64,000 nt of DNA from Pleomorphomonas carboxyditropha (GCF_002770725.1 NZ_NQVN01000010.1:1-64000); one strand, 5' to 3'; positions 1-8,446 are shown, counted from the first letter of the stretch. Numbers and translations: made by a program. Notes: generated by a model from the letters alone, not told the origin.

Positions 1-120
1 CGGCCTGGTGGTCATGGCGGGGAGAAATGCACCCGATCCCATCCCGAACTCGGCCGTGAAACTCCCCAGCGCCAATGGTACTCCGTCTCAAGACGCGGGA
101 GAGTAGGTCGCCGCCAGGCC
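1..120 (+). rRNA. rrf: 5S ribosomal RNA
   Basis: The stretch has the normal 5S length and the typical core beginning GGTGGTCATGGCGGGGAGAA, with later CCCGATCCCATCCCGAACTC. Its two ends pair to form helix I: GGCCTGGTGG near base 2 with CCGCCAGGCC ending at base 120. The 16S and 23S genes of the operon would lie upstream, outside the window, so this is the last gene of an rRNA operon. The exact 5' end may be a base or two away. Confidence 0.95.
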
Positions 121-207
121 TGCAAAGGACAAGACACTAAACACAAAGATCAAACCAAACCACATCACACGACAAACCTCTTCGCAAAACACACAACACA
201 ACACACA

Positions 208-239
208 AAAGCCCTCCGAGAGTAATCTCAGAGGGCTTT
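208..239. terminator. rRNA operon terminator hairpin
   Basis: AAAGCCCTC (208-216) pairs with GAGGGCTTT (231-239). After one C-A mismatch, GAGA (218-221) pairs with TCTC (226-229), closing on a GTAA loop, which is a GNRA tetraloop. A-rich sequence on the left and TTT on the right allow the hairpin to act in both directions. It sits about 90 bases after the 5S gene. Confidence 0.85.
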
Positions 240-444
240 GTCGTATCCGCACCACAAACAAAACACAGAAAACGAGCAAATGCCTCCCTTGCCGAACGCC
301 GTGGCTCGGGGACACACCCACCCATAACCGCCACGCGCCAAGTCCGCAGGAGCGCCGCCGCCGAACGTGGAGGACCCCAAGGGACGAATATAAAACGCCC
401 CGGACCGCGAAACGCGTCGTGGGCGGGCCATTAAGCGTTTTCAC

Positions 445-469
445 GGAACCAGCCGGCATATCCGGCGTT
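445..469 (+). promoter_or_regulatory. EcfG (general stress sigma factor) promoter match
   Basis: GGAAC at 445-449, a 16-base spacer, then CGTT at 466-469 fits the GGAAC-N16/17-CGTT pattern known for EcfG/RpoE2-type sigma factors in alphaproteobacteria. The predicted start would be near 476, leaving a leader of about 48 bases before the csbD start codon at 524. The link to CsbD, a typical stress-regulon protein, supports the call. Confidence 0.7.
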
Positions 470-523
470 TCATTATCGGTTCCCCGAACCGAGACTTCTC
501 ATGAGACGTGAAGGGAGACTGCT

Positions 524-715
524 ATGGGTTCCACCACCGACAAGATCAAGGGCTACACCAACGAAGCCGTTGGCAAGGTCAAGCGGGCCGCCGGCAAGGC
601 GCTCGACGATCCGGATCTGGAGGTCGAGGGCGACATCCAGGAAGCCAAGGGCGACGCCCAGAAAGCCGTTGGCAAGGGCAAGGAAGCCCTGAAGGACACC
701 ATCGACAAGCTGTGA
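524..715 (+). CDS. CsbD family stress-response protein
   Basis: A 63-residue hydrophilic protein of the CsbD family. It shows the family's opening (GSTTDKIKGYTNEAVGKVK) and alanine/lysine-rich helical repeats containing GKVK and AVGKGKEAL. Family members are small, abundant proteins induced in general stress; their molecular job is not established. There is no signal peptide or membrane segment. A GGGAG ribosome-binding site lies a few bases before the ATG. The EcfG-type promoter just upstream suggests control by the general stress sigma factor. The gene appears to be a single transcription unit between the rRNA operon and the amylase gene. Confidence 0.9.
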   Translation: MGSTTDKIKGYTNEAVGKVKRAAGKALDDPDLEVEGDIQEAKGDAQKAVGKGKEALKDTIDKL

Positions 716-832
716 GCGGCAACGCTCCGACGTCCGATAACGCTGTCGGTCCCCCGCGGACCGGCGGCGTCTTTTGTTGACTTCAGGCTGCGCGCGGCGC
801 AGCGGCTGCTCTCCCCTTGCTCAGAGGAACAA

Positions 833-2314
833 ATGGCCCAGAGAACGTTGCTGCAGGCATTCCACTGGTACTATCCCGGCGAAGGGCGTCTCTGGCCGGA
901 CATCGAGGAAAAGGCGGCCTCCCTGGCCGAAATGGGCATCACCGACGTCTGGCTGCCGCCGGCCTACAAGGGCAGCGCGGGCGGCCACTCGGTCGGCTAC
1001 GATGTCTACGACCTGTTCGATCTCGGCGAATTCGATCAGAAGGGCAGCGTTCCCACCAAATACGGCGACCGGGCCGCGCTGGAGCGTGCCGTTCACGCCC
1101 TGGAAGCCAAGGGAATCGGCGTCATCTACGATGTCGTGTTCAACCACAAGATGGGCGCCGACGAGACGGAGCGGGTGCGCGTGCACCGGGTCGACCCGGA
1201 CAATCGCGAGAATATCGATCCCGAGACCTTCGAAGCCACCGCCCATACGCGCTTCACCTTTCCCGGCCGGCAGGGGCGATACTCGGAGTTCATCTGGGAC
1301 GCGAAATGCTTTTCCGGCGTCGATCACATCGAGGATCCCAACGAGGAGGGCGTCTTCAAGCTGGTCAACGACTATGATGACGGCTGGAGCGTCGAAGTCG
1401 ATGCGGAATTCGGCAACTTCGATTACCTGATGGGTTCGGACATCGAATTCCGCAACAAGGCCGTCTACGAGGAGCTGAAGCACTGGGGGCGCTGGCTGAT
1501 GGGCGAACTGCCCTGCGCCGGCTTCCGTCTCGATGCCGTCAAGCACATTCCCGCCTGGTTCTTTCGCGACTGGATCGGGCATATGCGGGAGAATGCCGGC
1601 AAGGACCTGTTCGTCGTTGCCGAATACTGGCATCCGGAGCTCGACGCGCTTCGAAACTATCTCGACCTCGTCGATCGCCAGCTGATGCTGTTCGACGTGG
1701 CGCTGCACTACAATTTCCACGACGCCTCGAAAGGCGGCGCCGGCTACGACCTCCGCAAGCTGTTCGACGGCACGCTGGTCGGCGCCATGCCGGAGCACGC
1801 GGTGACGCTGGTCGCCAATCACGATACCCAGCCGCTGCAGTCGCTGGAGGCGCCCGTCGAGCCGTGGTTCAAGCCGCTGGCCTACGCGCTTATTCTGCTC
1901 AGGGAGCAGGGCGTTCCTTGCGTCTTCCATCCCGACCTCTATGGGGCGAGCTATACCGACAAGGGCGGCGACGGCGAGGATCATCATATCGACATGCCGG
2001 CGATCGACAGCCTGCCGCGGCTGATCGAAGCGCGGCAGCGGTTTGCCAACGGCCCGCAGACCGACATTTTCGACGAGCCGACCTGCATCGCCTTTGTCCG
2101 TCACGGCACGTCCGAGGCGCCGGGCTGCGTGGTGGTGATGACCAACGCCGACGAGACCGCCAAGATCGTCGACCTGGGTCCCGAGGTGGGAGGCATTGCC
2201 TTCCGCGATTTTCTCGGCCACCGGGACGACAAGGTCGTCACCGACGAGGCGGGACGCGCCAGCTTCCCCGTGAACGGCGGCAGCGTCAGCGTCTGGGTCC
2301 GCGCGGACGCCTAG
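833..2314 (+). CDS. Alpha-amylase, GH13 family (cytoplasmic type)
   Basis: A 493-residue glycoside hydrolase predicted to cut internal alpha-1,4 bonds of starch, glycogen or maltodextrin. It resembles the liquefying/cytoplasmic amylases of subfamily GH13_5. The conserved regions are in order: DVVFNH at 100-105, GFRLDAVKH with the nucleophile D234, the acid/base glutamate E264 in VVAEYW, and the transition-state aspartate D331 in VANHDTQ. No signal peptide is visible, so action on intracellular glycogen or imported dextrins is likely. The gene stands alone, with an AGAGGAA ribosome-binding site before the ATG. A strong hairpin begins inside its stop codon. Confidence 0.92.
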   Translation: MAQRTLLQAFHWYYPGEGRLWPDIEEKAASLAEMGITDVWLPPAYKGSAGGHSVGYDVYDLFDLGEFDQKGSVPTKYGDRAALERAVHALEAKGIGVIYDVVFNHKMGADETERVRVHRVDPDNRENIDPETFEATAHTRFTFPGRQGRYSEFIWDAKCFSGVDHIEDPNEEGVFKLVNDYDDGWSVEVDAEFGNFDYLMGSDIEFRNKAVYEELKHWGRWLMGELPCAGFRLDAVKHIPAWFFRDWIGHMRENAGKDLFVVAEYWHPELDALRNYLDLVDRQLMLFDVALHYNFHDASKGGAGYDLRKLFDGTLVGAMPEHAVTLVANHDTQPLQSLEAPVEPWFKPLAYALILLREQGVPCVFHPDLYGASYTDKGGDGEDHHIDMPAIDSLPRLIEARQRFANGPQTDIFDEPTCIAFVRHGTSEAPGCVVVMTNADETAKIVDLGPEVGGIAFRDFLGHRDDKVVTDEAGRASFPVNGGSVSVWVRADA

Positions 2315-2350
2315 GGTATTTCCGGCGAAACAGGTTCGCCGGAAATACCC
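2314..2350 (+). terminator. Perfect 16-bp hairpin at the amylase stop codon
   Basis: GGGTATTTCCGGCGAA (2314-2329) pairs perfectly with TTCGCCGGAAATACCC (2335-2350) around the loop ACAGG. The stem starts at the last base of the TAG stop. There is no T-run, so it may end transcription or protect the mRNA 3' end. It directly adjoins a second palindromic element and may belong to the same repeat class. Confidence 0.6.
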
Positions 2351-2367
2351 TATCTCTTTGATTAGAC

Positions 2368-2410
2368 GCAATTTCGGACGCAAACCGGTTCCCGTTTTTG
2401 CGGAAATTGC
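2368..2410. repeat. Rhizobial-type intergenic palindromic repeat
   Basis: Nested inverted repeats: GCAATTTC (2368-2375) with GAAATTGC (2403-2410), and inside it CGCAAA (2379-2384) with TTTGCG (2397-2402). From memory, near-identical elements are common between genes in rhizobial genomes. Related elements occur at five further places in this window. Confidence 0.65.
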
Positions 2411-2500
2411 CCTGGAGCGGCGGGCGCTTGGATACATCTGCGCTCGTCTTTGGATCGTCTCGGTCCGATGTGCCCACAGGCGTGATCGGAGGAATGCCAG

Positions 2501-3001
2501 TTGACCGTTCAGCCGCTTTCACTACGTCCCGCCATGGGGAAGATCGCCGCGGCGCTCGCCGCTGTGGCGCCGGTGGTCGCCGCCGCCGCCGTCGGCAACT
2601 TCGCCACGCTGCCCAACATAACGCCATGGTATGAAAGCCTGGCCAAGCCGCCGTTCAATCCGCCCAACGCCGTGTTCGGACCGGTCTGGACACTGCTCTA
2701 CATCCTGATGGCGGGGGCGTTCTTTCGAATTTTGCGAAGTCCCGAGGGCGCGGCGCGCCGATGGGCCATTATGCTGTTTCTGGTGCAGATCACGCTCAAC
2801 GCCGCCTGGTCCGTGGCCTTCTTCGGCTCCCATTCGCCGGCGGCCGGCCTGGTTGTCATCCTGCTGCTCGATACGGCGATCGCCGCGACGATCCATGCCT
2901 TCCTGGCGGTCGACCGTATCGCCGGCGGCGCTCTGGTGCCCTATCTCGGCTGGGTCGCCTTCGCCACGCTGCTCAACGGATCGATCTGGTGGCTGAACTG
3001 A
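2501..3001 (+). CDS. tspO: TspO/MBR family tryptophan-rich sensory protein
   Basis: A 166-residue membrane protein of the TspO/MBR (translocator/benzodiazepine receptor) family. These proteins bind porphyrins and in alphaproteobacteria influence tetrapyrrole and stress responses. The family signature WYESLAKPPFNPPNAVFGPVW is present after the first membrane segment, followed by four more hydrophobic stretches and ending in the typical NGSIWWLN. The start is TTG at 2501, chosen because GGAGGA lies seven bases upstream and there is no better in-frame ATG before residue 12. The heme genes are far away (16-21 kb), so there is no direct operon link. Confidence 0.9.
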   Translation: MTVQPLSLRPAMGKIAAALAAVAPVVAAAAVGNFATLPNITPWYESLAKPPFNPPNAVFGPVWTLLYILMAGAFFRILRSPEGAARRWAIMLFLVQITLNAAWSVAFFGSHSPAAGLVVILLLDTAIAATIHAFLAVDRIAGGALVPYLGWVAFATLLNGSIWWLN

Positions 3002-3118
3002 TATCGTCCCGCCGGGGCGGCATGTCCCGGCACGAAAGCCGTCGTCCCCTGCCGCCCGAAAACAAAAAGGCCGCACGAAGGCGGCCGCTTTGCAAGTCCT
3101 TGACTTCTTTTCCGAAAA

Positions 3119-3193
3119 TGGAGCGGGCGATGGGATTCGAACCCACGACCCTAACCTTGGCAAGGTTATGCTCTACCCCTGAGCTACACCCGC
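3119..3193 (-). tRNA. tRNA-Gly (GCC)
   Basis: Read on the minus strand, the 75-base gene begins GCGGGTGTAGCTCAGGGGTA, has the anticodon loop TTGCCAA with anticodon GCC, a T-loop GGGTTCGAATCCC and an encoded CCA end. The acceptor stem pairs fully, with one T-G pair. Confidence 0.97.
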
Positions 3194-3428
3194 GCTCCGC
3201 TTTTCAGCGCGCTCCGTCGCCGGAGCGAGGCGGTATATCGCCCAAGTCGGCGGCGAATGCAACAGGCTTTTTCGACTTTTTTCGCGGCCCGCGGCTTTTT
3301 GCCGGGAAAAGGGCGTGCCGCCCTCGCCAAGGCCCGGATTTCTCAATGTTTTCGGCTTGCGCGATCCGGCGGTTCCCTGAAATATCGGCCTGTTCCAGGG
3401 CGCATGCCCGCCGTCCACGAGGTTTGCC

Positions 3429-3932
3429 ATGGCCGCGACGCGCGCCGATCTCTTCGCCTTTCTCGACCGTCTCGCTATCGCCCATCGGACGATCGAGCAC
3501 CCGCCGCTGCCGACCGTCGAGGCGGCAATGGCCGTCTGGGGCGGCATGACCGGCGGCTTTGCCAAGAACCTGTTCGTCAAGGACAAGAAGAGCCGGCTTT
3601 TCCTGATCACGCTGCGCAAGGACGCGGCGCTCGACCTCAAGCACGTGCAGGCGGCGATCGGCGCTTCGGGACGGGTGTCGTTCTGCGCGGCCGATCAACT
3701 GATGGAACATCTCGGCATCCTGCCCGGTTCGGTGACGCCGTTCGGCGTGCTCAACGATACCGCCGGCGCGGTGACCGTGGTGCTGGAGAAGGCGCTGCTG
3801 GAGCTCGATCCGGTCCACGTGCATCCGCTCGAGAATACCGCCACGACGGCGGTGTCGGCCGATGGACTGATCGCCTTCCTGAGGGCGACCGGCCACGAGC
3901 CGCTGGTCGTCGACCTGCCGCTTCTCGCCTGA
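3429..3932 (+). CDS. Prolyl-tRNA trans-editing deacylase (ProXp-ala/PrdX type, YbaK fold)
   Basis: A 167-residue free-standing editing domain of the YbaK/ProX family, expected to hydrolyse alanine wrongly attached to tRNA-Pro. It carries the family elements HPPLPTVEAA near residues 24-33 and GGFAKNLFVKDKK (42-54), whose first lysine (K46) matches the conserved catalytic-site lysine, followed by LFLITL. The C-terminal GSVTPFGVLND motif is also typical. There is no signal peptide. It is a single gene between tRNA-Gly and the thioredoxin operon. Confidence 0.88.
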   Translation: MAATRADLFAFLDRLAIAHRTIEHPPLPTVEAAMAVWGGMTGGFAKNLFVKDKKSRLFLITLRKDAALDLKHVQAAIGASGRVSFCAADQLMEHLGILPGSVTPFGVLNDTAGAVTVVLEKALLELDPVHVHPLENTATTAVSADGLIAFLRATGHEPLVVDLPLLA

Positions 3933-3958
3933 GGGGGCGGCTGTTAAACTTGCTTTCG

Positions 3959-3976
3959 CCGCCCTATATAGGGCGG
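3959..3976. promoter_or_regulatory. 18-bp perfect palindrome upstream of the thioredoxin operon
   Basis: CCGCCCTATATAGGGCGG is a perfect palindrome centred on TATATA, 59 bases before the start codon at 4036. The central TATATA could be a -10 element, which would make the palindrome an operator. No clear -35 box is visible at 16-18 bases. Confidence 0.4.
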
Positions 3977-4035
3977 ACGAATTATCTTGCCGCCTCCTCC
4001 TCCGGGAGACCGGCACCCAGCAGTCGAGTGAGAAG

Positions 4036-4971
4036 ATGAGCAGCCCGACCTTCACCTTTGGCAATGGCTTCGCCCCGCCCGGTGCCGCTCCGGCCCCGGC
4101 GGCCGACGACGTGATCGAGACGACCACCCGCGATTTCGTCCGCGACGTGCTCGACGCCTCGAAGGACAAGCCGGTGCTGGTCGACTTCTGGGCGGAATGG
4201 TGCGGCCCCTGCAAGCAGTTGACGCCGGTCCTCGAAAAGGTGGTGCGCGACGCCAAGGGCAAGGTGCGGCTCGTCAAGATGAACATCGACGAGCATCCCG
4301 AAGTGGCCGGCCAGCTCGGCATCCAGTCGATTCCGGCGGTGATCGCCTTCGTCAAGGGGCGCGCCGCCGACGGCTTCATGGGCGCCCAGCCGGAAAGCCA
4401 GGTGCGGCAGTTCATCGAGCGCGTCGCCGGCCCCATGGGGCCGACCGACCAGGAAAAGCTCCTTGCCGCCGGCCAGGAGGCGCTCGCCGCCGGCGACCCG
4501 CAGGCCGCCGCCGGCGCCTTCCTCGCCGTGCTCGACACGGAGCCCGAATCGCTCGTGGCGACCGCCGGCCTCGTCCGGGCGCTGACGGCGGCCGGCCAGC
4601 TCGAGGACGCGCGCACCGTGCTCGCCCGCGTGCCGGATCTGAAGGCGGGCGATCCGGCGATCGCCGGCGCCCGGGCCGAGCTCGAGCTGGCCGAACGGGC
4701 AGCCAGCGTCGGCGACACCGAGGCGCTCGCCGCCGCCGTTGCCGCCAACCCCGCCGACCATCAGGCCCGGTTCGAGCTGGCCGAGGCGCTGGCCGCCGGG
4801 GGCGACCGGCAGGCGGCCGTCGACCAGCTCGTCGAGATCGTCCGGCGCGAACGCGGCTGGAACGACGGGGCGGCGCGCAAGCAACTGGTCAAGTTCTTCG
4901 AAGCCTGGGGCATGACCGATCCGATGACGCTCTACGGGCGGCGCAAGCTGTCCTCGGTCCTGTTCTCCTGA
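4036..4971 (+). CDS. Thioredoxin domain-TPR protein (CnoX/YbbN-like)
   Basis: A 311-residue cytoplasmic protein with an N-terminal thioredoxin domain (about 30-135) and a C-terminal tetratricopeptide region (about 145-295). The thioredoxin active site is intact: WCGPC with C56 and C59, unlike E. coli YbbN/CnoX, which has SQHC. It may therefore be redox-active as well as a chaperone-like holdase. The rest of the fold shows the usual NIDEHPEVAGQLGIQSIPAV and the cis-proline. It opens a three-gene operon with a Lon-N-domain protein (18-base gap) and a Trm112-like protein, an arrangement commonly seen in rhizobia. A palindrome lies upstream. Confidence 0.92.
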   Translation: MSSPTFTFGNGFAPPGAAPAPAADDVIETTTRDFVRDVLDASKDKPVLVDFWAEWCGPCKQLTPVLEKVVRDAKGKVRLVKMNIDEHPEVAGQLGIQSIPAVIAFVKGRAADGFMGAQPESQVRQFIERVAGPMGPTDQEKLLAAGQEALAAGDPQAAAGAFLAVLDTEPESLVATAGLVRALTAAGQLEDARTVLARVPDLKAGDPAIAGARAELELAERAASVGDTEALAAAVAANPADHQARFELAEALAAGGDRQAAVDQLVEIVRRERGWNDGAARKQLVKFFEAWGMTDPMTLYGRRKLSSVLFS

Positions 4972-4989
4972 TCCCGCGAAAGGCACCCG

Positions 4990-5664
4990 ATGCAAGTCGG
5001 CAACGCAAGCTATGTCGGTCCCGCCGATCTTCCCGGCGAACTGCCGCTCTTCCCGCTGAAGGGCGTGCTCCTGTTGCCGCGCGGCCTGCTGCCGCTCATC
5101 GTCTTCGAGCCGCGCTATCTCGCCATGGTGGACGCGGCCCTCGCCGGTGACCGGCTGATCGGCATCATCCAGCCGCGCTTCGACGTCGAGGACGGCATCG
5201 AGGAGGGGTCGGCGCCGCTCTGCGAGGTGGGCACCGTCGGCCGCATCACGGCGATCGCCGAAACCGGCGACGGCCGCTACCAGATGACGTTGACCGGCGT
5301 CTGCCGCTTCCGCCTGATGGGCGAGGAGCCGGCTGGCCTGCCCTATCGCGTCGGCCGGATCGCCTGCGATTTTCCCGTCGATTTCGAAACGCGGGTCGGC
5401 GAGGACGAGGTGGATCGCGCCGCCTTCCTGGCGGTATTCGAGGCTTATCTCGACGCCAACGAAATGGAGGCCGACTGGGATGCCGTGGAGAAGGCGTCGA
5501 CCGAGGCGCTGATCAACACGCTGTCGATGATGAGCCCCTACGGGGCGGCGGAGAAGCAGGCGCTTTTGGAGGCGCCCGATCTGAAGACGCGGGCCGAGAC
5601 GCTGATCGCCATCACCGAGATTACGCTGGCGCGCGCCGCCGACGCCCCGACCACGTTCAACTGA
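4990..5664 (+). CDS. LON peptidase substrate-binding domain protein
   Basis: A 224-residue protein made of a single Lon N-terminal (LON-SB/PUA-like) domain without ATPase or protease parts. It is recognised by [26 protein letters not shown] near residues 19-45 and the later [14 protein letters not shown]. Such stand-alone proteins are widespread in alphaproteobacteria; a role in protein quality control is assumed but unproven. It lies between the thioredoxin-TPR gene and the Trm112-like gene with short gaps (18 and 10 bases), so the three are probably co-transcribed. An AAAGG ribosome-binding site precedes the ATG. Confidence 0.88.
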   Translation: MQVGNASYVGPADLPGELPLFPLKGVLLLPRGLLPLIVFEPRYLAMVDAALAGDRLIGIIQPRFDVEDGIEEGSAPLCEVGTVGRITAIAETGDGRYQMTLTGVCRFRLMGEEPAGLPYRVGRIACDFPVDFETRVGEDEVDRAAFLAVFEAYLDANEMEADWDAVEKASTEALINTLSMMSPYGAAEKQALLEAPDLKTRAETLIAITEITLARAADAPTTFN

Positions 5665-5674
5665 GGAAGTCGCC

Positions 5675-5881
5675 ATGCAGGAGAGCGATGGTCGGCGCAC
5701 CGGCGAGGTCGATCCCAAGCTCTTGGAAATCCTCGTCTGCCCGCTCACCAAGGCGACGCTGGAGTGGTATCCCGAGCGGCGCGAACTGGTATCGCGGCCG
5801 GCCCGCCTGGCCTATCCGGTGCGCGACGGCGTGCCGATCATGCTGCCCGACGAGGCGCGGGCGCTCGATCCCGACGAGTGA
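5675..5881 (+). CDS. Trm112 family protein (YcaR-like)
   Basis: A 68-residue small protein of the Trm112/UPF0434 family. Core features are [16 protein letters not shown] and [16 protein letters not shown]. Only one cysteine (C22) is present, so it cannot form the zinc finger of eukaryotic Trm112. Eukaryotic members activate methyltransferases; the role of bacterial ones is not settled. It is the last gene of the thioredoxin-TPR/Lon-N operon, 10 bases after the preceding stop, and runs towards the oppositely oriented DUF167 gene. Confidence 0.88.
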   Translation: MQESDGRRTGEVDPKLLEILVCPLTKATLEWYPERRELVSRPARLAYPVRDGVPIMLPDEARALDPDE

Positions 5882-5902
5882 ACGCGGCGGGAAAGTCCGG
5901 TG

Positions 5903-6226
5903 TCATGAGGGCAGGCCGCAGGCTGCCCTGAGGCGCGTCTCGGCCTCCGCGGAGGCGCCGGTCAGGCGGATGGTCTTGAGGCGCGCCGTCGAGCCGGACA
6001 CCACCGCTGCCGACGATTTCGGCAGGCCGGCGGCGGCGGCCATCAGCGCCGCCACGGCGGCATTGGCCTTGCCGTCCTCCGGCACCGCCTTCACGCGCGC
6101 CGCCACAACCGAACGACCGTCCGACAACGCCTTCATGCCGTCGATGCGGTCGGCGCCGCCGCGCGGCGTCAGGCGCACCTCGACGAGGAGGTCGGCGCCA
6201 TCGCGCCGGATCGGAGCGTCGGCCAT
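5903..6226 (-). CDS. DUF167 (YggU/UPF0235) family protein
   Basis: A 107-residue protein of the YggU/UPF0235 family. It shows VRLTPRGGADRIDG near residues 16-29, AVPEDGKANAAVAALMA and a VSGSTARLKTIRL segment that fit the family's short alpha/beta fold. The function is unknown. It starts three bases after the stop codon of the yggT gene, and a yggT-yggU pairing of this kind is conserved in proteobacteria, so both are likely on one transcript. Confidence 0.88.
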   Translation of the reverse strand: MADAPIRRDGADLLVEVRLTPRGGADRIDGMKALSDGRSVVAARVKAVPEDGKANAAVAALMAAAAGLPKSSAAVVSGSTARLKTIRLTGASAEAETRLRAACGLPS

Positions 6227-6229
6227 CGA

Positions 6230-6520
6230 TCAGAAGACGTAAGGGTAGACGTAGCGGATGATGATCTGCTCCAGCAGAATAATCCCGAACCACAGCACCA
6301 GGAAGGACAGGTCGAGGCCGCCGGTGTTGGGCATGAAGCGCCGGATGGGGCGAAGCAGCGGCTCGGTCATGGTGTAGAGGAAGGAGGCTATGGCCGAAAC
6401 CACCTGGTTGCGCAGGTTGACGACGTTGAAGGCAACGAGCCAGGACATGATCGCCGAGGCGATCAGGATGTACATGTAGAGATTGAGCACCTGGAGGAGA
6501 ACGTAGAGGACGGCCTGCAT
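6230..6520 (-). CDS. YggT family integral membrane protein
   Basis: A 96-residue membrane protein with two hydrophobic segments (about 2-25 and 70-92) on either side of the family motif TEPLLRPIRRFMPNTGGLDLS. The start was set at the ATG ending at 6520, which begins MQAVLYVLLQ as in relatives. An upstream in-frame ATG at 6580 would add 20 polar residues in front of the first membrane span, which is atypical. YggT proteins are linked to cell envelope or osmotic functions in some bacteria; no activity can be assigned here. It is co-directional with the DUF167 gene. Confidence 0.88.
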   Translation of the reverse strand: MQAVLYVLLQVLNLYMYILIASAIMSWLVAFNVVNLRNQVVSAIASFLYTMTEPLLRPIRRFMPNTGGLDLSFLVLWFGIILLEQIIIRYVYPYVF

Positions 6521-6865
6521 GAATGGGTCTTTCGCGTCACGAGTTTTTCGAGATGTAGCCATGGCGTGAAGAGGCCGCAAGGCTGCTGTGTGCTGCCGCG
6601 GCCCGCCAATCGCCGGCCTTGGTAAAGACAGGTGGCTGCCGCGAGCCTGAAAGGGAAGCTGGCGCCGGCGATCGATCGACGGGCGCGGCGTTCGAGGCCG
6701 GCTTGTTCGGCAATCGGACCATGGCCGGTTTCCCGCCTTTCGGCGCCTCTCGTCCCCGGCGTGCTTTCGCGGCGAGGAACCCGCGAAAGGCTTGACAGCC
6801 TCGGTGCCTCCCCCTAAAAGCGGCTCACCCGACGCCGGGTCCGCGGCCGAAAAGCCGTGCCGGAT
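6521..6865. other. Intergenic region between yggT and tRNA-Ala
   Basis: These 345 bases hold no supported gene. The right end contains the probable tRNA promoter (6792-6820). The rest is GC-rich with no other clear signal. Confidence 0.6.
6792..6820 (+). promoter_or_regulatory. Sigma-70-type promoter for tRNA-Ala
   Basis: A perfect -35 box TTGACA (6792-6797) is followed after 17 bases by TAAAAG (6815-6820). Transcription would start near 6827, about 40 bases before the tRNA gene. Confidence 0.7.
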
Positions 6866-6941
6866 GGGGCTGTAGCTCAGATGGGAGAGCGCTGCAATCG
6901 CACTGCAGAGGTCAGGGGTTCGATTCCCCTCAGCTCCACCA
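6866..6941 (+). tRNA. tRNA-Ala (CGC)
   Basis: The 76-base gene begins GGGGCTGTAGCTCAGATGGG, has the anticodon loop ATCGCAC with anticodon CGC in the stem CTGCA/TGCAG, a T-arm GGGGTTCGATTCCCC and an encoded CCA end. The acceptor stem GGGGCTG/CAGCTCC is complete. Confidence 0.97.
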
Positions 6942-7384
6942 ATGCCTTCGGAATCAACGAGTTAACCGAAAATCTCTCCGGTGGGACAAATCGGTGAGAC
7001 AAACCCGTGTTCAATCCGACCTATCTCCAGCGTTCAAGGCATGGCGGTTCCGGTTCGGCCGGACAGCCAGCGGTATGGCCTGTCAGCGTCCGACACAGGA
7101 GACGGAGCCGTGTGACGTACGGCTCCGGAGCGGCGCGGCCGTCTTTCCAATCAACCTGGCGCTGAGAGTGGAGATGCGAGAATAGGTAACATTGTCATTA
7201 GTATTTTATGCTATATACCGTAACATGTACCTAAATCGATTTCTAATCAATTATACTCCACTTTTCTTCCCGCCAGACGGGAGAAAGAAAATTTCAAGCG
7301 ATTACATAGGTATAAGCCGCGATTGCCGGGCTCTCGCTTATCTCTAGTATCTTGTTGTCATATTTTGATTGCGAGGAGAACGTC
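6942..7384. other. Intergenic region with a hairpin and an AT-rich segment
   Basis: No supported gene is present in these 443 bases. At 7103-7127, CGGAGCCGT pairs perfectly with ACGGCTCCG around a 7-base loop, without a T-run. From about 7190 to 7375 the composition becomes strikingly AT-rich compared with the rest of the window, with TTGTCA (7192) and TATACC (7214) as a possible promoter for the alcohol dehydrogenase. No integrase gene or repeat of the tRNA end was found. Confidence 0.5.
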
Positions 7385-8446
7385 ATGCGCGGCTTTGCCA
7401 TGTTGGGGATCGGCCGAACGGGGTGGATCGAGAAGGAGACGCCCAAGTGCGGACCGATGGATGCAATCTGTCGTCCCATTGCGCTGGCGCCTTGCACGTC
7501 GGATACGCATACCGTCTGGGAAGGGGCGCTGGGCGACCGCCACAATCTCATCCTCGGCCATGAAGCCGTCGGCGAGGTCGTCGAGGTCGGCTCGCTCGTC
7601 AAGAGCTTCAAGCCGGGAGACAAGGTGCTGGTTCCGGCGATCACGCCCGACTGGAACTCCCTCGAGGCACAGGCGGGGTATTCGATGCACTCCGGCGGCA
7701 TGCTCGGGGGCTGGAAGTTTTCCAACAGCAAGGACGGCGTGTTCGCCGAGTTCTTCCACGTCAACGATCCCGACGGCAATCTCGCCCATCTTCCCGAAGG
7801 CATCGATCCGGCGGTCGGAACCCTGCTGTCCGACATGATGCCGACAGGCTTCCACGGCGTCGAACTCGCCGACATGAAGTTCGGCGACAGCGTCGCGGTC
7901 ATCGGCATCGGTCCCGTCGGCCTGATGAGCGTCGCGGCGGCGGCCATCGGCGGCGCGTCGCGCATCTTCGCCGTCGGTTCGCGCCAGCGGACCATGGACA
8001 TCGCCAAGGAATACGGCGCCACCGACTTCATCAATTACCATGACGGAGACATCGGCGAGCAGATCCTCGAGAAGACCGCCGGCAAGGGCGTCGACAAGGT
8101 CATTGTCGCCGGCGGCGACGTCGATTCCTTCGTTCCGGCGACCAACATGATGAAGCCGGGCGGCACCATCGGCAACGTCAACTATCTCGGCTCCGGCGAC
8201 TACATCAAGCTGCCGCGCTCCGGCTGCGGTTGCGGCATGGGCCACAAGAACTTCCGTGGCGGACTGATGCCCGGCGGCCGTCTCAGGATGGAGAAGCTGG
8301 CCGCTCTGATCACCTCCGGCCGCATCGATCCCAGCAAGCTGATCACCCACCGCTACGAGGGACTGGAGCACGCCGAAACCGCGTTGATGCTGATGAAGGA
8401 CAAGCCGGCCGACCTGATAAAGCCGGTCGTCACCATCAACTGGTAA
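7385..8446 (+). CDS. NADP-dependent secondary alcohol dehydrogenase (zinc type)
   Basis: A 353-residue zinc-dependent medium-chain dehydrogenase, predicted to interconvert secondary alcohols such as 2-propanol and ketones with NADP(H). It aligns almost without gaps to the well-studied Thermoanaerobacter/Clostridium beijerinckii enzymes as I recall them. The catalytic zinc ligands C37, H59 and D150 are all in place, as are the nucleotide motif GIGPVG and the GSR triplet at 198-200 with Y218 that those enzymes use for NADP. The start at MRGFAML matches that family; an upstream ATG at 7352 would add 11 residues, but GAGGAG lies just before 7385. It is a single gene with its own terminator and an AT-rich leader. 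Confidence 0.92.
   Translation: MRGFAMLGIGRTGWIEKETPKCGPMDAICRPIALAPCTSDTHTVWEGALGDRHNLILGHEAVGEVVEVGSLVKSFKPGDKVLVPAITPDWNSLEAQAGYSMHSGGMLGGWKFSNSKDGVFAEFFHVNDPDGNLAHLPEGIDPAVGTLLSDMMPTGFHGVELADMKFGDSVAVIGIGPVGLMSVAAAAIGGASRIFAVGSRQRTMDIAKEYGATDFINYHDGDIGEQILEKTAGKGVDKVIVAGGDVDSFVPATNMMKPGGTIGNVNYLGSGDYIKLPRSGCGCGMGHKNFRGGLMPGGRLRMEKLAALITSGRIDPSKLITHRYEGLEHAETALMLMKDKPADLIKPVVTINW

Larger units (their letters stand above)
121..523. other. Intergenic region between 5S rRNA and csbD
   Basis: This span of about 400 bases holds no convincing gene. It contains the rRNA terminator (208-239) and, near its right end, an EcfG-type promoter match (445-469). The stretch 125-207 is unusually AC-rich. 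Between 245 and 440 I see no recognisable signal. Confidence 0.7.

Noticed and set aside
827-850. GGAAC followed by CGTT at the start of the amylase gene
   Set aside because: The spacer is only 15 bases and the second box lies inside the coding sequence.
6866-7190. tRNA-Ala as an attachment site of a genomic island
   Set aside because: No integrase gene, no second copy of the tRNA 3' end and no phage genes were found downstream; only an AT-rich stretch and one hairpin remain.
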